A DNA stretch of 64,000 nt from Ga0077527 sp021300125 (GTDB lineage Bacteria; Pseudomonadota; Gammaproteobacteria; Burkholderiales; SG8-41). The stretch lies in contig JBKDUF010000079.1 of the NCBI GenBank assembly GCA_046339595.1, positions 11,972 to 75,971 on the forward strand, given 5' to 3'. The translations under genes and the position numbers were made by a program. The notes beneath the pieces are model-generated. The model was not told the origin of the DNA, made no database searches, and saw nothing but the letters and a program-made list of their open reading frames with translations. Positions 54,917-62,732 of the stretch are shown piece after piece (position 1 is the stretch's first letter; every line of letters begins with the position of its first letter).

Positions 54917-55705
54917 TCACTTCTTGGTGAAAAACTCCATCTTGACGCCAGCCAGCTCGATCACGTCGTGATCGCGCAGCGGCTGCGCCTGGGCGTCAAT
55001 GGTCTTGCCGTTGACGATCGGAAACTTGACGCCCTCGACGTGGGTGATGAAATAACCTTGGGGACGCCGCGTGATCACCGCCACCTGCACGCCGGGCTTG
55101 CCCATGGTAGTCAGGTTTTTCACCAGGTCCAGTTCGCGACCGGCACTCGGACCGCTCAGGATCTGCACCGCGGCGAGCAGCTGGCCTTCTCCCGGCTTGG
55201 CCGCGGCGGCGGCAACTGCTGCAGCCGGCGCTGCGGCTGGCGCAGCACCCGGCACCACCAGCCTGGGCGTGGGCGTGGGCGGCGGCATTGACGGCTTGGC
55301 TGACGCGGCTGCGGCGGCTGGCGCGAGTGTCGCCGGTTTCGCCGCCGCGGGACGGGCCGACGGGCGCAGGATCATGGTCTTCTCGAAATCCTCCGCCGGA
55401 GCGGCCGCCTGCGCCGGGGCGCCGGCCACATACTTGAGCTTGTATTTGCCGATTTCAATCACATCGTTGTTCTGCAGGATGTGTTTCTTGATCGACTGGC
55501 CGTTGACCAGGGTTCCGTTGGTGGAACCCATATCCTCAAGGAACGAATCGTTGAGAATGGTAACGATGCAGGCATGCTCGCCACTGACCGCCAGATTCTC
55601 GATCTGGATGTCGTTGGACGGCTTGCGGCCGATGGTGATGCGCTCCTTGTCGAGCGGCACCTCGCGCACCAGCGTATTCTCGAGAGTCAGTATGAGCTTC
55701 GCCAT
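54917..55705 (-). CDS. protein with two FHA domains
   Basis: 262 aa. The first FHA domain (about 1-95) has ITIGRKPSNDIQI, VSGEHACIV and DMGSTNGTLVNG, the phosphothreonine-binding loops. A Pro/Ala-rich linker (about 115-180) follows, then a second FHA-like half (about 185-262: LVKNLTTMGKPG, ITHVEG, IVNGKTID) that lacks the GR...S...H...N set and may not bind phosphopeptide. The gene is 17 bases after the PP2C gene, so it is the natural reader of kinase phosphorylation in this cluster. Confidence 0.88.
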   Translation of the reverse strand: MAKLILTLENTLVREVPLDKERITIGRKPSNDIQIENLAVSGEHACIVTILNDSFLEDMGSTNGTLVNGQSIKKHILQNNDVIEIGKYKLKYVAGAPAQAAAPAEDFEKTMILRPSARPAAAKPATLAPAAAAASAKPSMPPPTPTPRLVVPGAAPAAAPAAAVAAAAAKPGEGQLLAAVQILSGPSAGRELDLVKNLTTMGKPGVQVAVITRRPQGYFITHVEGVKFPIVNGKTIDAQAQPLRDHDVIELAGVKMEFFTKK

Positions 55706-55722
55706 GATGTCATCCCCGTCAC

Positions 55723-56535
55723 TTATCTGAACCAGGATTTAAGCCTGTCCACAAATCCGGTTCGGGCAGGAAAACTCCTCAGCACCCGGACCAGAATAAC
55801 CGAAACATTGTCCTTGCCGCCATTGTCGTTCGCCTGCTGCACCAGCTGCTGCGCCGCCAGCGGCAGGTTCGCCTGGAGCGAAGCGAGCGTGAGCTCGATG
55901 TCCTCGTCGGTGACCATGTCATTGAGACCGTCCGAACACAGCAAAAAAATATCGCTGGCCTCGACCGGGTAGCTGTGCACTTCGGGCTCGACCTCGGGGT
56001 CGATGCCCACGGCACGGGTCACCAGGTTCTTGTTCTGCGAATGGCTCGCCTGCTCCTTGGTGATCAGCCCGCTGTCAATCTGCTCCTGCAGCAGAGAATG
56101 GTCCTTGGTCACCTGTTCGAGCTTGCCCGCGCGCAGCCGGTACATGCGGGAATCGCCGATGTGGCCGACGATGACATGATTGTCGTGCCAGAGGGCCACC
56201 ACAAGCGTGGTGCCCATGCCGGCGTACTGAGGCTGGTTCAGTGAAGCTTGAAAGATCGCCTTGTTGGCGCGCACTATCTGGTCTAGCAGCAGTTTTTCGC
56301 CGCATTGAACATCCATATCGCCGTTCATCGCAGCCAGAACCTTGCGAGCCTCGGCGCTGATCATGGCCACCGCGATGCCACTCGCCACCTCGCCGGCGTT
56401 GTAGCCGCCCATGCCATCGGCAAGCACTGCGAGTCCGACCCCGGCGTCAGCAGTGATGCTGTCCTCGTTATGGGAGCGTACGATCCCGGAATGGGTTGCT
56501 GTCGCGATTTCCAGCGCTTGGGACAAATCGGGCAT
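55723..56535 (-). CDS. PP2C-family Ser/Thr protein phosphatase
   Basis: 270 aa, cytoplasmic, Mn/Mg-dependent. Motifs: SHNEDSI, VLADGMGGYNAGEVASG, HIGDSRMYRLR, LLCSDGLNDMV and NGGKDNVSVILV, giving all metal-binding Asp residues of bacterial Stp/PrpC. It starts seven bases after the kinase stop and is expected to dephosphorylate the kinase and its targets. Confidence 0.93.
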   Translation of the reverse strand: MPDLSQALEIATATHSGIVRSHNEDSITADAGVGLAVLADGMGGYNAGEVASGIAVAMISAEARKVLAAMNGDMDVQCGEKLLLDQIVRANKAIFQASLNQPQYAGMGTTLVVALWHDNHVIVGHIGDSRMYRLRAGKLEQVTKDHSLLQEQIDSGLITKEQASHSQNKNLVTRAVGIDPEVEPEVHSYPVEASDIFLLCSDGLNDMVTDEDIELTLASLQANLPLAAQQLVQQANDNGGKDNVSVILVRVLRSFPARTGFVDRLKSWFR

Positions 56536-56542
56536 GCTTCGC

Positions 56543-59101
56543 TCAGGCCATCCGAGCCGGGGGGGGCGCTGCAGGATTCAGCGTAGCCAGGCAAAGCAGG
56601 ATCGCCTTTGCCATCTGATCCCCGGTCTGGTAGCGCTGCTCGGGATTCTTGGCCAAGGCCTTGTTGATCACTGCGACGATGCAGGCCGGTAGCTCAGGGT
56701 TGACAACACGGATGTCGGAGTGGGGCTCGTTGGCAATCTTGAACATCAGCTGTGCCATTGACTCACCCTTGAAGGGGAGGCTGCCAGAGAGCATCTGGTA
56801 TAGCGTCACGCCGAGCGAGAACAGGTCGGAATGGCCCTCGACCTTCTTGCCGGCAAGCTGCTCGGGCGACATGTAGGAGGGTGTGCCGAGAACCGTTCCG
56901 GTCTTGGTTTTGGAGGAATCGGTAACGCGGGCGATGCCGAAGTCAGTGACCTTCAGCGTGTCGCTCTCCGGCTCGTACATGATGTTGGCCGGCTTGATAT
57001 CGCGATGGACCACGTTCTGCTGGTGGGCATAGCCCAGCGCCTCCGCCACCCGAGCAATGATCGAAAGCACCTGCGGCACCGGCAGCAGGGTGTCTTTCTT
57101 GGTGTAGGGCACCAGGTCGCGGCCCTTGAGGAATTCCATCGCGATGTAGGCGAGGTCGTGATCCTCTCCGGCATCGTAAATGGTGACGATGTTGGGATGG
57201 GTCAATCGCCCCGCAGTCTCGGCTTCGCGGAAAAACCGCTCCTTCACCTCCGCAAGTTCATCGCCCTCGAACTCCTGCGACAGCGCCATGGTCTTGATCG
57301 CCACGACGCGGCCGATTTTCGGATCCTTGCCCAGGTAAACCACGCCCATCGCACCCTTGCCCAGCTCCTTCTCGACCTGGTAGCGGCCAAGCATCGGTTT
57401 TTCCATGCCGCCACCGGCAAGCATCATGGTGCCGCCGGGATGGCTCTGCGCACCACCGAGAATGACCGTTTCAGACAGTGCCTTGGCTCTTGTGAGGCGC
57501 TGCTCGAGGTCGCGGAATTTGGGGTTATGCCCGGCCATGTACTGGAACACCGACTCGGCCTTGTTGAACTGGCGCTTGCGCTCGAAATCGAGCGCAAGGC
57601 TGTACAGGTTCTCCATCACCGGGTCGGTCAATGGGCACTGGCGGAACTTGTCCCAGGCCAGATCAAACTGGCCCTGGGCCTGGTAGGCAATGCCGAGCAT
57701 GCGATTCGATTCGGCGGATTCGGCGTCGGACTTCTCTTTGCCGCGCTCGGTGACCAGGAAGCGCTTGGTGGTCAGCGCGGCATGGCCGATCACAAGCAGG
57801 ACGACCGACCCCATGAGCTGTATCCATATCAGCTGCGTTGTCATCAGGCCGAAATGCGCTGCAATCAATACACAACCGATTGCGAGGCTGAGAAGCGCGG
57901 CGAGCCCGGCCTTGAGCCGTGGCAGCAGGAGAATCAGGTACGCCGCCACCAGCAGGAACACCCCCAGCTGAACCCAGATACCCCAGGACGGCACCACAAA
58001 AAAATGCTCGCCGAGGATGCTTGATACGGTATGTGCCAGTGTCATCACCGGCGCCATCGTCGGTGACACCGGGGTAACCTGCGCGGTACCGAGCCCGGCA
58101 GCCGTGGCGCCGATCAGTACGATCTTGTCCTGGAATTTCGCAGCCGGCACCTTGCCGCTGATCACGTCGAAAAACGAATCCACCGGAAACGGGGGGCGCC
58201 CTTCACGGTCGGCGTAGAAAAAAGTGTGCATGCGCAGCTCGGGATCGGTGAGCACCCGTAACCTGCCCAGTTGCAGGGCTTCTCCCCAGGCAGGCTTGAT
58301 GTCAGCGATGCCGAGGTTCAAGCTGCGCGCGGCAACCTGAACCGAAAGCGCCGGAAAGACCCTGTCGAAATAGCGCACGAGCAGCGGCTCCGCACGAACT
58401 GCGCCATCGACGTCGATATCCGCATTCAGATGGCCAATGCCGGGCCTGGAGGCACCCAGTTCAGGAATCGGAACCAGCGGAAACACGCCGGGTGGCGGCA
58501 GCACGTCTGCAGCGGTCAAGGGCAGGCTGCTGGCGGCAACGTAATCGGGCAGCGGCCTGTCGGGATTGCCTCGCGGTTCTGCCAACTGCCGGAATACCAT
58601 CGGCAACACCACGTTGCCCGCCTTTTCGATGCTTTCAGCCAGTTTCCGGTCGGTGTTGAGAGCCTCCTCGGCCTCGCCCAGCAAAGAGCCGATCCTTGCC
58701 ATGATCTCGTCTGACGCCCCGGGCCTGGCAGCCCCCGGAGCCTCCTTGATGAGGGCCATAAGCCTGTCGACATAAACCAAGCCGGGATCGCGCTGGGGCT
58801 CAAAAAAGAAGGCGGTGTTTGCAATCACCCGCACCTTGGCGCCGGAAAGCAGGTCAATCATCCGGGCATGCACATCACGCGACCAGGGCCACCGGCCGAT
58901 ATTGGCGATGCTGGCATCGTCGATGGCGATCACGGCGATGCGGTCTGATGGTGTACGCGAGGCGCTTTGGACACCGAGGTCGTAAGCCTTGCGTTCCAGG
59001 CTCTGAATCAGGTCACTGCGGATGCCAACCAGCATCACGAGCGCAACGGCCAGCCCCAGAAACCAGTCTGTCTTCCAGAAACTCAGTTTGTTCATGCCCA
59101 T
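56543..59101 (-). CDS. CHASE2-domain transmembrane Ser/Thr protein kinase
   Basis: 852 aa. N-terminal helix, periplasmic CHASE2 domain (about 35-345), three transmembrane helices (about 355-450), a tetratricopeptide-like linker (AYQAQGQFDLAWDKF) and a C-terminal Hanks kinase (about 570-835). The kinase has GKGAMGVVYLG, AIKTM, VVHRDIKPANIM, VTDFGIARV and GTPSYMSPEQ, so it looks active. The order receptor-then-kinase is the reverse of PknB-type kinases. Tandem ATGs at 59101 and 59095. It heads the phosphatase-FHA-cyclase-ATPase-HD-GYP series. Confidence 0.93.
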   Translation of the reverse strand: MGMNKLSFWKTDWFLGLAVALVMLVGIRSDLIQSLERKAYDLGVQSASRTPSDRIAVIAIDDASIANIGRWPWSRDVHARMIDLLSGAKVRVIANTAFFFEPQRDPGLVYVDRLMALIKEAPGAARPGASDEIMARIGSLLGEAEEALNTDRKLAESIEKAGNVVLPMVFRQLAEPRGNPDRPLPDYVAASSLPLTAADVLPPPGVFPLVPIPELGASRPGIGHLNADIDVDGAVRAEPLLVRYFDRVFPALSVQVAARSLNLGIADIKPAWGEALQLGRLRVLTDPELRMHTFFYADREGRPPFPVDSFFDVISGKVPAAKFQDKIVLIGATAAGLGTAQVTPVSPTMAPVMTLAHTVSSILGEHFFVVPSWGIWVQLGVFLLVAAYLILLLPRLKAGLAALLSLAIGCVLIAAHFGLMTTQLIWIQLMGSVVLLVIGHAALTTKRFLVTERGKEKSDAESAESNRMLGIAYQAQGQFDLAWDKFRQCPLTDPVMENLYSLALDFERKRQFNKAESVFQYMAGHNPKFRDLEQRLTRAKALSETVILGGAQSHPGGTMMLAGGGMEKPMLGRYQVEKELGKGAMGVVYLGKDPKIGRVVAIKTMALSQEFEGDELAEVKERFFREAETAGRLTHPNIVTIYDAGEDHDLAYIAMEFLKGRDLVPYTKKDTLLPVPQVLSIIARVAEALGYAHQQNVVHRDIKPANIMYEPESDTLKVTDFGIARVTDSSKTKTGTVLGTPSYMSPEQLAGKKVEGHSDLFSLGVTLYQMLSGSLPFKGESMAQLMFKIANEPHSDIRVVNPELPACIVAVINKALAKNPEQRYQTGDQMAKAILLCLATLNPAAPPPARMA

Positions 59102-59252
59102 TACGCCCGGTTTCCCTTGATTCCGCTGACGATCAGCAGAGCTTATTGGATACTTGAATGCGGCCTGTTGCGTATCGGCGAGGCGCTTTATTTTGCAAGG
59201 AATTTTACGATATCCGAATCGAAAAAATCCTGTTTTTTAAGGACTTAGTGGC

Positions 59253-59278
59253 AAAGTTCACGGCATAACCTGAACTTT
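59253..59278. other. hairpin in the kinase operon leader
   Basis: AAAGTTCA (59253-59260) and TGAACTTT (59271-59278) are perfect inverted repeats around a 10-base loop, just downstream of the micro-ORF stop. No T-tract follows. Could be an RNA structure or a protein-binding palindrome. Confidence 0.4.
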
Positions 59279-59290
59279 TCCGTCAATCGG

Positions 59291-59326
59291 TCAACTGATC
59301 CCGACGAACGGCTCCATACCCTCCAT
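59291..59326 (-). CDS. micro-ORF (11 aa) with a strong ribosome binding site
   Basis: ATG at 59326 preceded by a perfect AGGAGG with five-base spacing, encoding MEGMEPFVGIS and a TGA. It lies about 190 bases upstream of the CHASE2 kinase in the same direction, after the terminator of the oxalate operon. Too short to place in a family; a leader peptide or an accidental ORF are both possible. Confidence 0.35.
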   Translation of the reverse strand: MEGMEPFVGIS

Positions 59327-59339
59327 GGCGACCTCCTGG

Positions 59340-59380
59340 ATAAAAAAATATCATTATAAAACAATAGGTTAAAATAAAAA
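59340..59380 (-). promoter_or_regulatory. AT-rich element upstream of the micro-ORF/kinase operon (IHF-like core)
   Basis: Contains AAACAATAGGTTA (59359-59371), one mismatch from the IHF core, and on the minus strand TATAAT that could be a -10. About 26 bases are nearly identical to the rubrerythrin leader at 15243-15280. It overlaps the T-tract of the preceding terminator. Confidence 0.4.
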
Positions 59381-59399
59381 AGCCACGCCTGAGCGTGGC
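59371..59399 (-). terminator. intrinsic terminator after the oxalate-locus formyltransferase gene
   Basis: GCCACGC (59382-59388), loop CTGA, GCGTGGC (59393-59399); on the minus strand it is followed by a T-rich tract. It separates the frc operon from the kinase operon. Confidence 0.85.
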
Positions 59400-59419
59400 C
59401 TTTGCGGATCGCAACGGGC

Positions 59420-60352
59420 TCAGGTGCCGAACAGCGCCCCCTTGGCCAGCCCGTGGACTCGGGCAAACTCGCCGCCGGAGACTTTCTTGCCGTCCTCGCC
59501 GCGGGCGCGCAGCACCTCGATCATGCCGCCCTGTGCGGTGACCTTGAAGCTGGATTCGCCCACTTCGGCCACCTCGCCGATCTTGCCGACGACATCGCCG
59601 AACCTGCGGAAGAGGTGCTTGCGTGCCTCGAAAATCTGCAGCTTCTTGCCATTCAGGGTGGTCCAGGCGCCAGGCGCCGGATTGGTGCCGCGGATCAGGT
59701 TGTAGACGAAATCGACATGGCTGGCCCAGTGGATCTGGGCCTCGCCGGCGCGGCACCATCCCTCATAGCTCGCCTGCAACTCGTCCTGCACGCTCTCTGT
59801 GTGCTTGCCCGCATACACCAGGTCGGCAGCCTCGATCATCGCCTTCACGCCCATCGGGAAGAGCTTGTTGAAATAGACCTCGCCGATGGTTTCATCAGGG
59901 CCGATGTCACAGGTCTTCTGCAGGATCACCGGACCTTCATCGAGGCCTTCGTTGGGACGGAAAATGGTGAGACCGGTGCGGGTATCGCCGCGGATGATCG
60001 GCCAGTTGATCGACGACGGGCCCCGGTACTGGGGCAGCAGCGAAGGGTGATACTGGATCATGCCCAGGCGCGGGATGTGGACGAAGGTGTCGGGCGCGAA
60101 CTGCAGCACGTAGGCCATCACGCCCAGGTCGACATTGAGCGACTTCAGCGCCTCGTGCGCCTCAGGCACGCGCAGCGACGGAAACTGGAACACCCTGAGC
60201 CCCTTCTCCTCGGCGGCGATGCGCAGCGGATCAGGCTTGGCGCCGGGTTTTTCCGGCGCGCAGAACACCCCGGCGATCTCGTCCTTGCGCTCCAGAAAGG
60301 CCTCGAGTACCGATTTGCCAAAATCCTGCTGACCGATGATTGCGATTTTCAT
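59420..60352 (-). CDS. formyltransferase-family protein, similar to the hydrolase domain of 10-formyl-THF dehydrogenase
   Basis: 310 aa. The N-terminal formyl_transferase fold contains YHPSLLPQYRGPSSINWP (folate-binding SLLP, catalytic His) and a later Asp in NEGLDEGPVILQK; the C-terminal Fmt-like domain covers about 205-305. The YHPSLLP...SAINW-type block is closer to the ALDH1L1 N-terminal domain than to methionyl-tRNA formyltransferase, which has INVHGSLLP. It follows frc by 22 bases, so it probably handles the formyl group from formyl-CoA, releasing formate or passing it to folate. The exact reaction is not established. Confidence 0.75.
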   Translation of the reverse strand: MKIAIIGQQDFGKSVLEAFLERKDEIAGVFCAPEKPGAKPDPLRIAAEEKGLRVFQFPSLRVPEAHEALKSLNVDLGVMAYVLQFAPDTFVHIPRLGMIQYHPSLLPQYRGPSSINWPIIRGDTRTGLTIFRPNEGLDEGPVILQKTCDIGPDETIGEVYFNKLFPMGVKAMIEAADLVYAGKHTESVQDELQASYEGWCRAGEAQIHWASHVDFVYNLIRGTNPAPGAWTTLNGKKLQIFEARKHLFRRFGDVVGKIGEVAEVGESSFKVTAQGGMIEVLRARGEDGKKVSGGEFARVHGLAKGALFGT

Positions 60353-60374
60353 GGAATGATTGCCTCTGTCCGGT

Positions 60375-61643
60375 TTATTTTTTCTTGGGCGGGGCGCTGA
60401 ATGCGCTGGCCGCTTTCAGCTTTTCAATGTGATCCGCGCTGTAACCCAGCACGTCCTTCAGCACCTCGTCGGTGTGTTCGCCCAGCAGCGGCGAGCGCCT
60501 GATCACCGCGGGCGAGGCTGACAGCTTGATCGGCATGCCGACATTGAACCACTTGCCGCGCTGCGGATGGTCGAGCTCGACATACATGTCACGGCCGCGC
60601 ACATGCTCGTCACTGGCGAGGTCCTCGGTGGACATGATCGGACCGCAGGGCACATCCAGCGGATTGAGAATGACCATGAATTCGCGCTTGGTGTATTTCT
60701 CGGCGAACTTGTTGATCAGCGTCCACATGAGCTGCTGGTTCTTGCGCCGCTCGCCGATGGTGGCAAAACGCGGATCGGTATCGAGGTCGGGAATGCCCAC
60801 ATCGGGCCCGATGCGCTTGGCCAGCGCATCCCATACCGCCTCCTGCACGACGATGTAGAGCCAGTCGTTGGCGCCGTGCGGCTTGCAGTGGATGGCGTTA
60901 CCGAGCTGGCCACCGCCCGAATCATTACCGGCGCGCGGGGTCTCGCCCATGCCCTTGTAGGTCGGCACCGAATACTCCGGCAGGTCGCCGCGGGTCAGGC
61001 GCTGGTGGTCGCGGAACTTGACGCGGCAGAGGTTCATCACGCCGTCCATCATTGCCACCTCGACATACTGCCCCTGGCCGGTGCGGTTGGCCTGGTGCAG
61101 CGCTGCGAGCAGGCCAATGGCCAGGTGCAGCCCGGTGCCGGAGTCGCCGATCTGGGCGCCGGTCACGAAGGGCGGACCATCGGGCACACCGGTGGTGCTC
61201 ATCGCCCCACCCATCGCCTGGGCCACGTTTTCATAAGCCTTGAAGTCGGCGTAGGGGCCGGAGGAACCGAAGCCCTTGATCGAACCGACCACGATCTTCG
61301 GATTGATCTCGTGGATCTTTTCCCAGGTAAATCCGAGCCGCTCCAGCACCCCGGGCCCGAAGTTTTCCATCATGATGTCGCACTTCTTGAGCAGGTCGAC
61401 GAAAACCGTCTTGCCCTCGGCGCTTTTCATGTTCACGGTGATCGAACGCTTGTTGCAGTTGAGCATCGTGAAATAGAGGCTGTCGGCGTTGGGCACGTCA
61501 CGCAGCTGGCCGCGCGTGGCGTCGCCCTGGGGCGGCTCGAACTTGATCACGTCTGCGCCCATCCACGCCAGCAGCTGGGAGCAGGTCGGCCCGGCCTGCA
61601 CGTGGGTCATGTCAAGAATGCGAACACCTTTCAAAGCTTCCAT
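60375..61643 (-). CDS. frc: formyl-CoA:oxalate CoA-transferase
   Basis: Class III CoA-transferase, 422 aa, exchanging CoA between formyl-CoA and oxalate. It shares long stretches with Oxalobacter Frc: VRILDMTHVQAGPTCSQLL, DSLYFTMLNCNKRSI, QIGDSGTG (catalytic Asp, position 169 in Oxalobacter), NDSGGGQLGN (glycine loop) and CGPIMSTEDLA. The ATG at 61643 has TGGAGA upstream; a longer frame upstream is not needed. With oxc 1.1 kb away, the assignment is firm. A Crp/Fnr-like operator lies upstream. Confidence 0.92.
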   Translation of the reverse strand: MEALKGVRILDMTHVQAGPTCSQLLAWMGADVIKFEPPQGDATRGQLRDVPNADSLYFTMLNCNKRSITVNMKSAEGKTVFVDLLKKCDIMMENFGPGVLERLGFTWEKIHEINPKIVVGSIKGFGSSGPYADFKAYENVAQAMGGAMSTTGVPDGPPFVTGAQIGDSGTGLHLAIGLLAALHQANRTGQGQYVEVAMMDGVMNLCRVKFRDHQRLTRGDLPEYSVPTYKGMGETPRAGNDSGGGQLGNAIHCKPHGANDWLYIVVQEAVWDALAKRIGPDVGIPDLDTDPRFATIGERRKNQQLMWTLINKFAEKYTKREFMVILNPLDVPCGPIMSTEDLASDEHVRGRDMYVELDHPQRGKWFNVGMPIKLSASPAVIRRSPLLGEHTDEVLKDVLGYSADHIEKLKAASAFSAPPKKK

Positions 61644-61742
61644 GCGGTTCTCCAGGATGTCGGGGCTGCGCGGGCGCCGGTTCGTTTCCACTCCGGTCTG
61701 ATGTGCAAGGAGTACGGAAACACCCTGCGGCGCGAGGCCGCC

Positions 61743-61748
61743 AATATA
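61743..61748 (-). promoter_or_regulatory. -10 element of frc
   Basis: The minus strand reads TATATT. The transcription start predicted from it (about 61736) places the palindrome at 61772-61785 at roughly -42, the class II activator position. Confidence 0.5.
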
Positions 61749-61771
61749 GGGGAATGGCGCGTTTTGCGGCC

Positions 61772-61785
61772 TTGACCGCAGTCAA
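61772..61785. promoter_or_regulatory. Crp/Fnr-type operator between frc and its regulator gene
   Basis: TTGACCGCAGTCAA, arms TTGAC/GTCAA around four bases. Same pattern as the site upstream of oxc (62555-62568). It could also control the divergent regulator gene. Confidence 0.65.
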
Positions 61786-61860
61786 GATTCGGCGGCAAAA
61801 ATCTCCTTGATTTACAATCGCTTATCAATTCCATGCACGAGCATCCCGCCCCTCCCAGCC

Positions 61861-62469
61861 ATGACCCAGCTTGCCCTGCACCCGCAATCGAAAATCATCC
61901 GCGTCCAGTTGCGGCAGAACATGGTGCTCAGGCACCTCAACGGCAGTCAGTGGCAGGAGTTCGAACCGCTGCTCGAAATCACCGACTACGCCAAGGGCGA
62001 AACCCTGGAGCTGCAGGGCACCCATTCGATGGAACAGTATTTCGTCATCGACGGCATCCTCAAGCGCACGGTGTCGAATGCCCAAGGGAAGGAAATGATC
62101 CTGCGGTTCGCCGCCGAGAGCGACATCGACACCAGCTATGCCGCCTGGCGCCTGAAGACGCCGATGCCGTATTCAATCCGCGCACTGACCAAGGTGCGCG
62201 CCGCCAAGCTGTCGATGCTGCAGTGGGCTGCCTTTCTCGAACGCCACCCCCGCATCAAGGCGGATTTTGAACTCGAAGTGATGCGCCTGATGAGCGAAGT
62301 CATGGCCCACACCATCACCCTGCACCTGCTCGACGCGCCGGGACGGGTGCAGCGCTTTATGCGCAAGCACACCCAGATCGCCAACCGGCTACCCAAGAAG
62401 GAGCTGGCCTCCTATCTCAACCTGTCGCCGGAGACCCTGAGCCGGCTCAAGCGGCGCGGCAAAATCTGA
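61861..62469 (+). CDS. Crp/Fnr-family transcriptional regulator
   Basis: 202 aa from the ATG at 61861. The N-terminal cNMP-type beta-barrel covers about 15-120 (KGETLELQGTHSMEQYFVIDGILKRTV), a dimerisation helix follows, and the C-terminal winged HTH contains LPKKELASYLNLSPETLSRLKRRGKI. The N-terminal cysteines of Fnr are absent, so it is not an oxygen-sensing Fe-S Fnr. It lies between frc (divergent) and oxc (same direction), both with matching TTGAC palindromes, so it is the likely activator of oxalate genes; the effector may be oxalate-derived. Confidence 0.85.
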   Translation: MTQLALHPQSKIIRVQLRQNMVLRHLNGSQWQEFEPLLEITDYAKGETLELQGTHSMEQYFVIDGILKRTVSNAQGKEMILRFAAESDIDTSYAAWRLKTPMPYSIRALTKVRAAKLSMLQWAAFLERHPRIKADFELEVMRLMSEVMAHTITLHLLDAPGRVQRFMRKHTQIANRLPKKELASYLNLSPETLSRLKRRGKI

Positions 62470-62554
62470 GCATCCATCCCCGGCCGCAGCCGCGGATGAT
62501 GCGGCGATATACCCTCGGCGGCACAGGTGGAAAAGGCTGCTTCGCCCGCGAAAA

Positions 62555-62568
62555 TTGACCGAGGTCAA
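62555..62568. promoter_or_regulatory. Crp/Fnr-type operator upstream of oxc
   Basis: TTGACCGAGGTCAA, a perfect six-base inverted repeat around GA. The centre is 41.5 bases upstream of the start site predicted from TACCAT at 62591-62596. Confidence 0.65.
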
Positions 62569-62590
62569 GAACGATTTCGCTGCCCCGCAC

Positions 62591-62596
62591 TACCAT
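62591..62596 (+). promoter_or_regulatory. -10 element of oxc
   Basis: TACCAT, 22 bases after the operator; predicted start near 62603 leaves a leader of about 130 bases before the oxc ATG. There is no consensus -35, as expected for a class II activated promoter. Confidence 0.45.
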
Positions 62597-62732
62597 GGTT
62601 GCCGCTTAATCAGAGCCGCCGCCAAGGCGGCCCGCACTGCCGTAGTGAACGAATTTTGCGCAGTCCCGGCGGCTACGGCAGGCAATCCCTACAGCCATCA
62701 CTGACACCTGAACGGCACGCGAGGCCCAGCCC

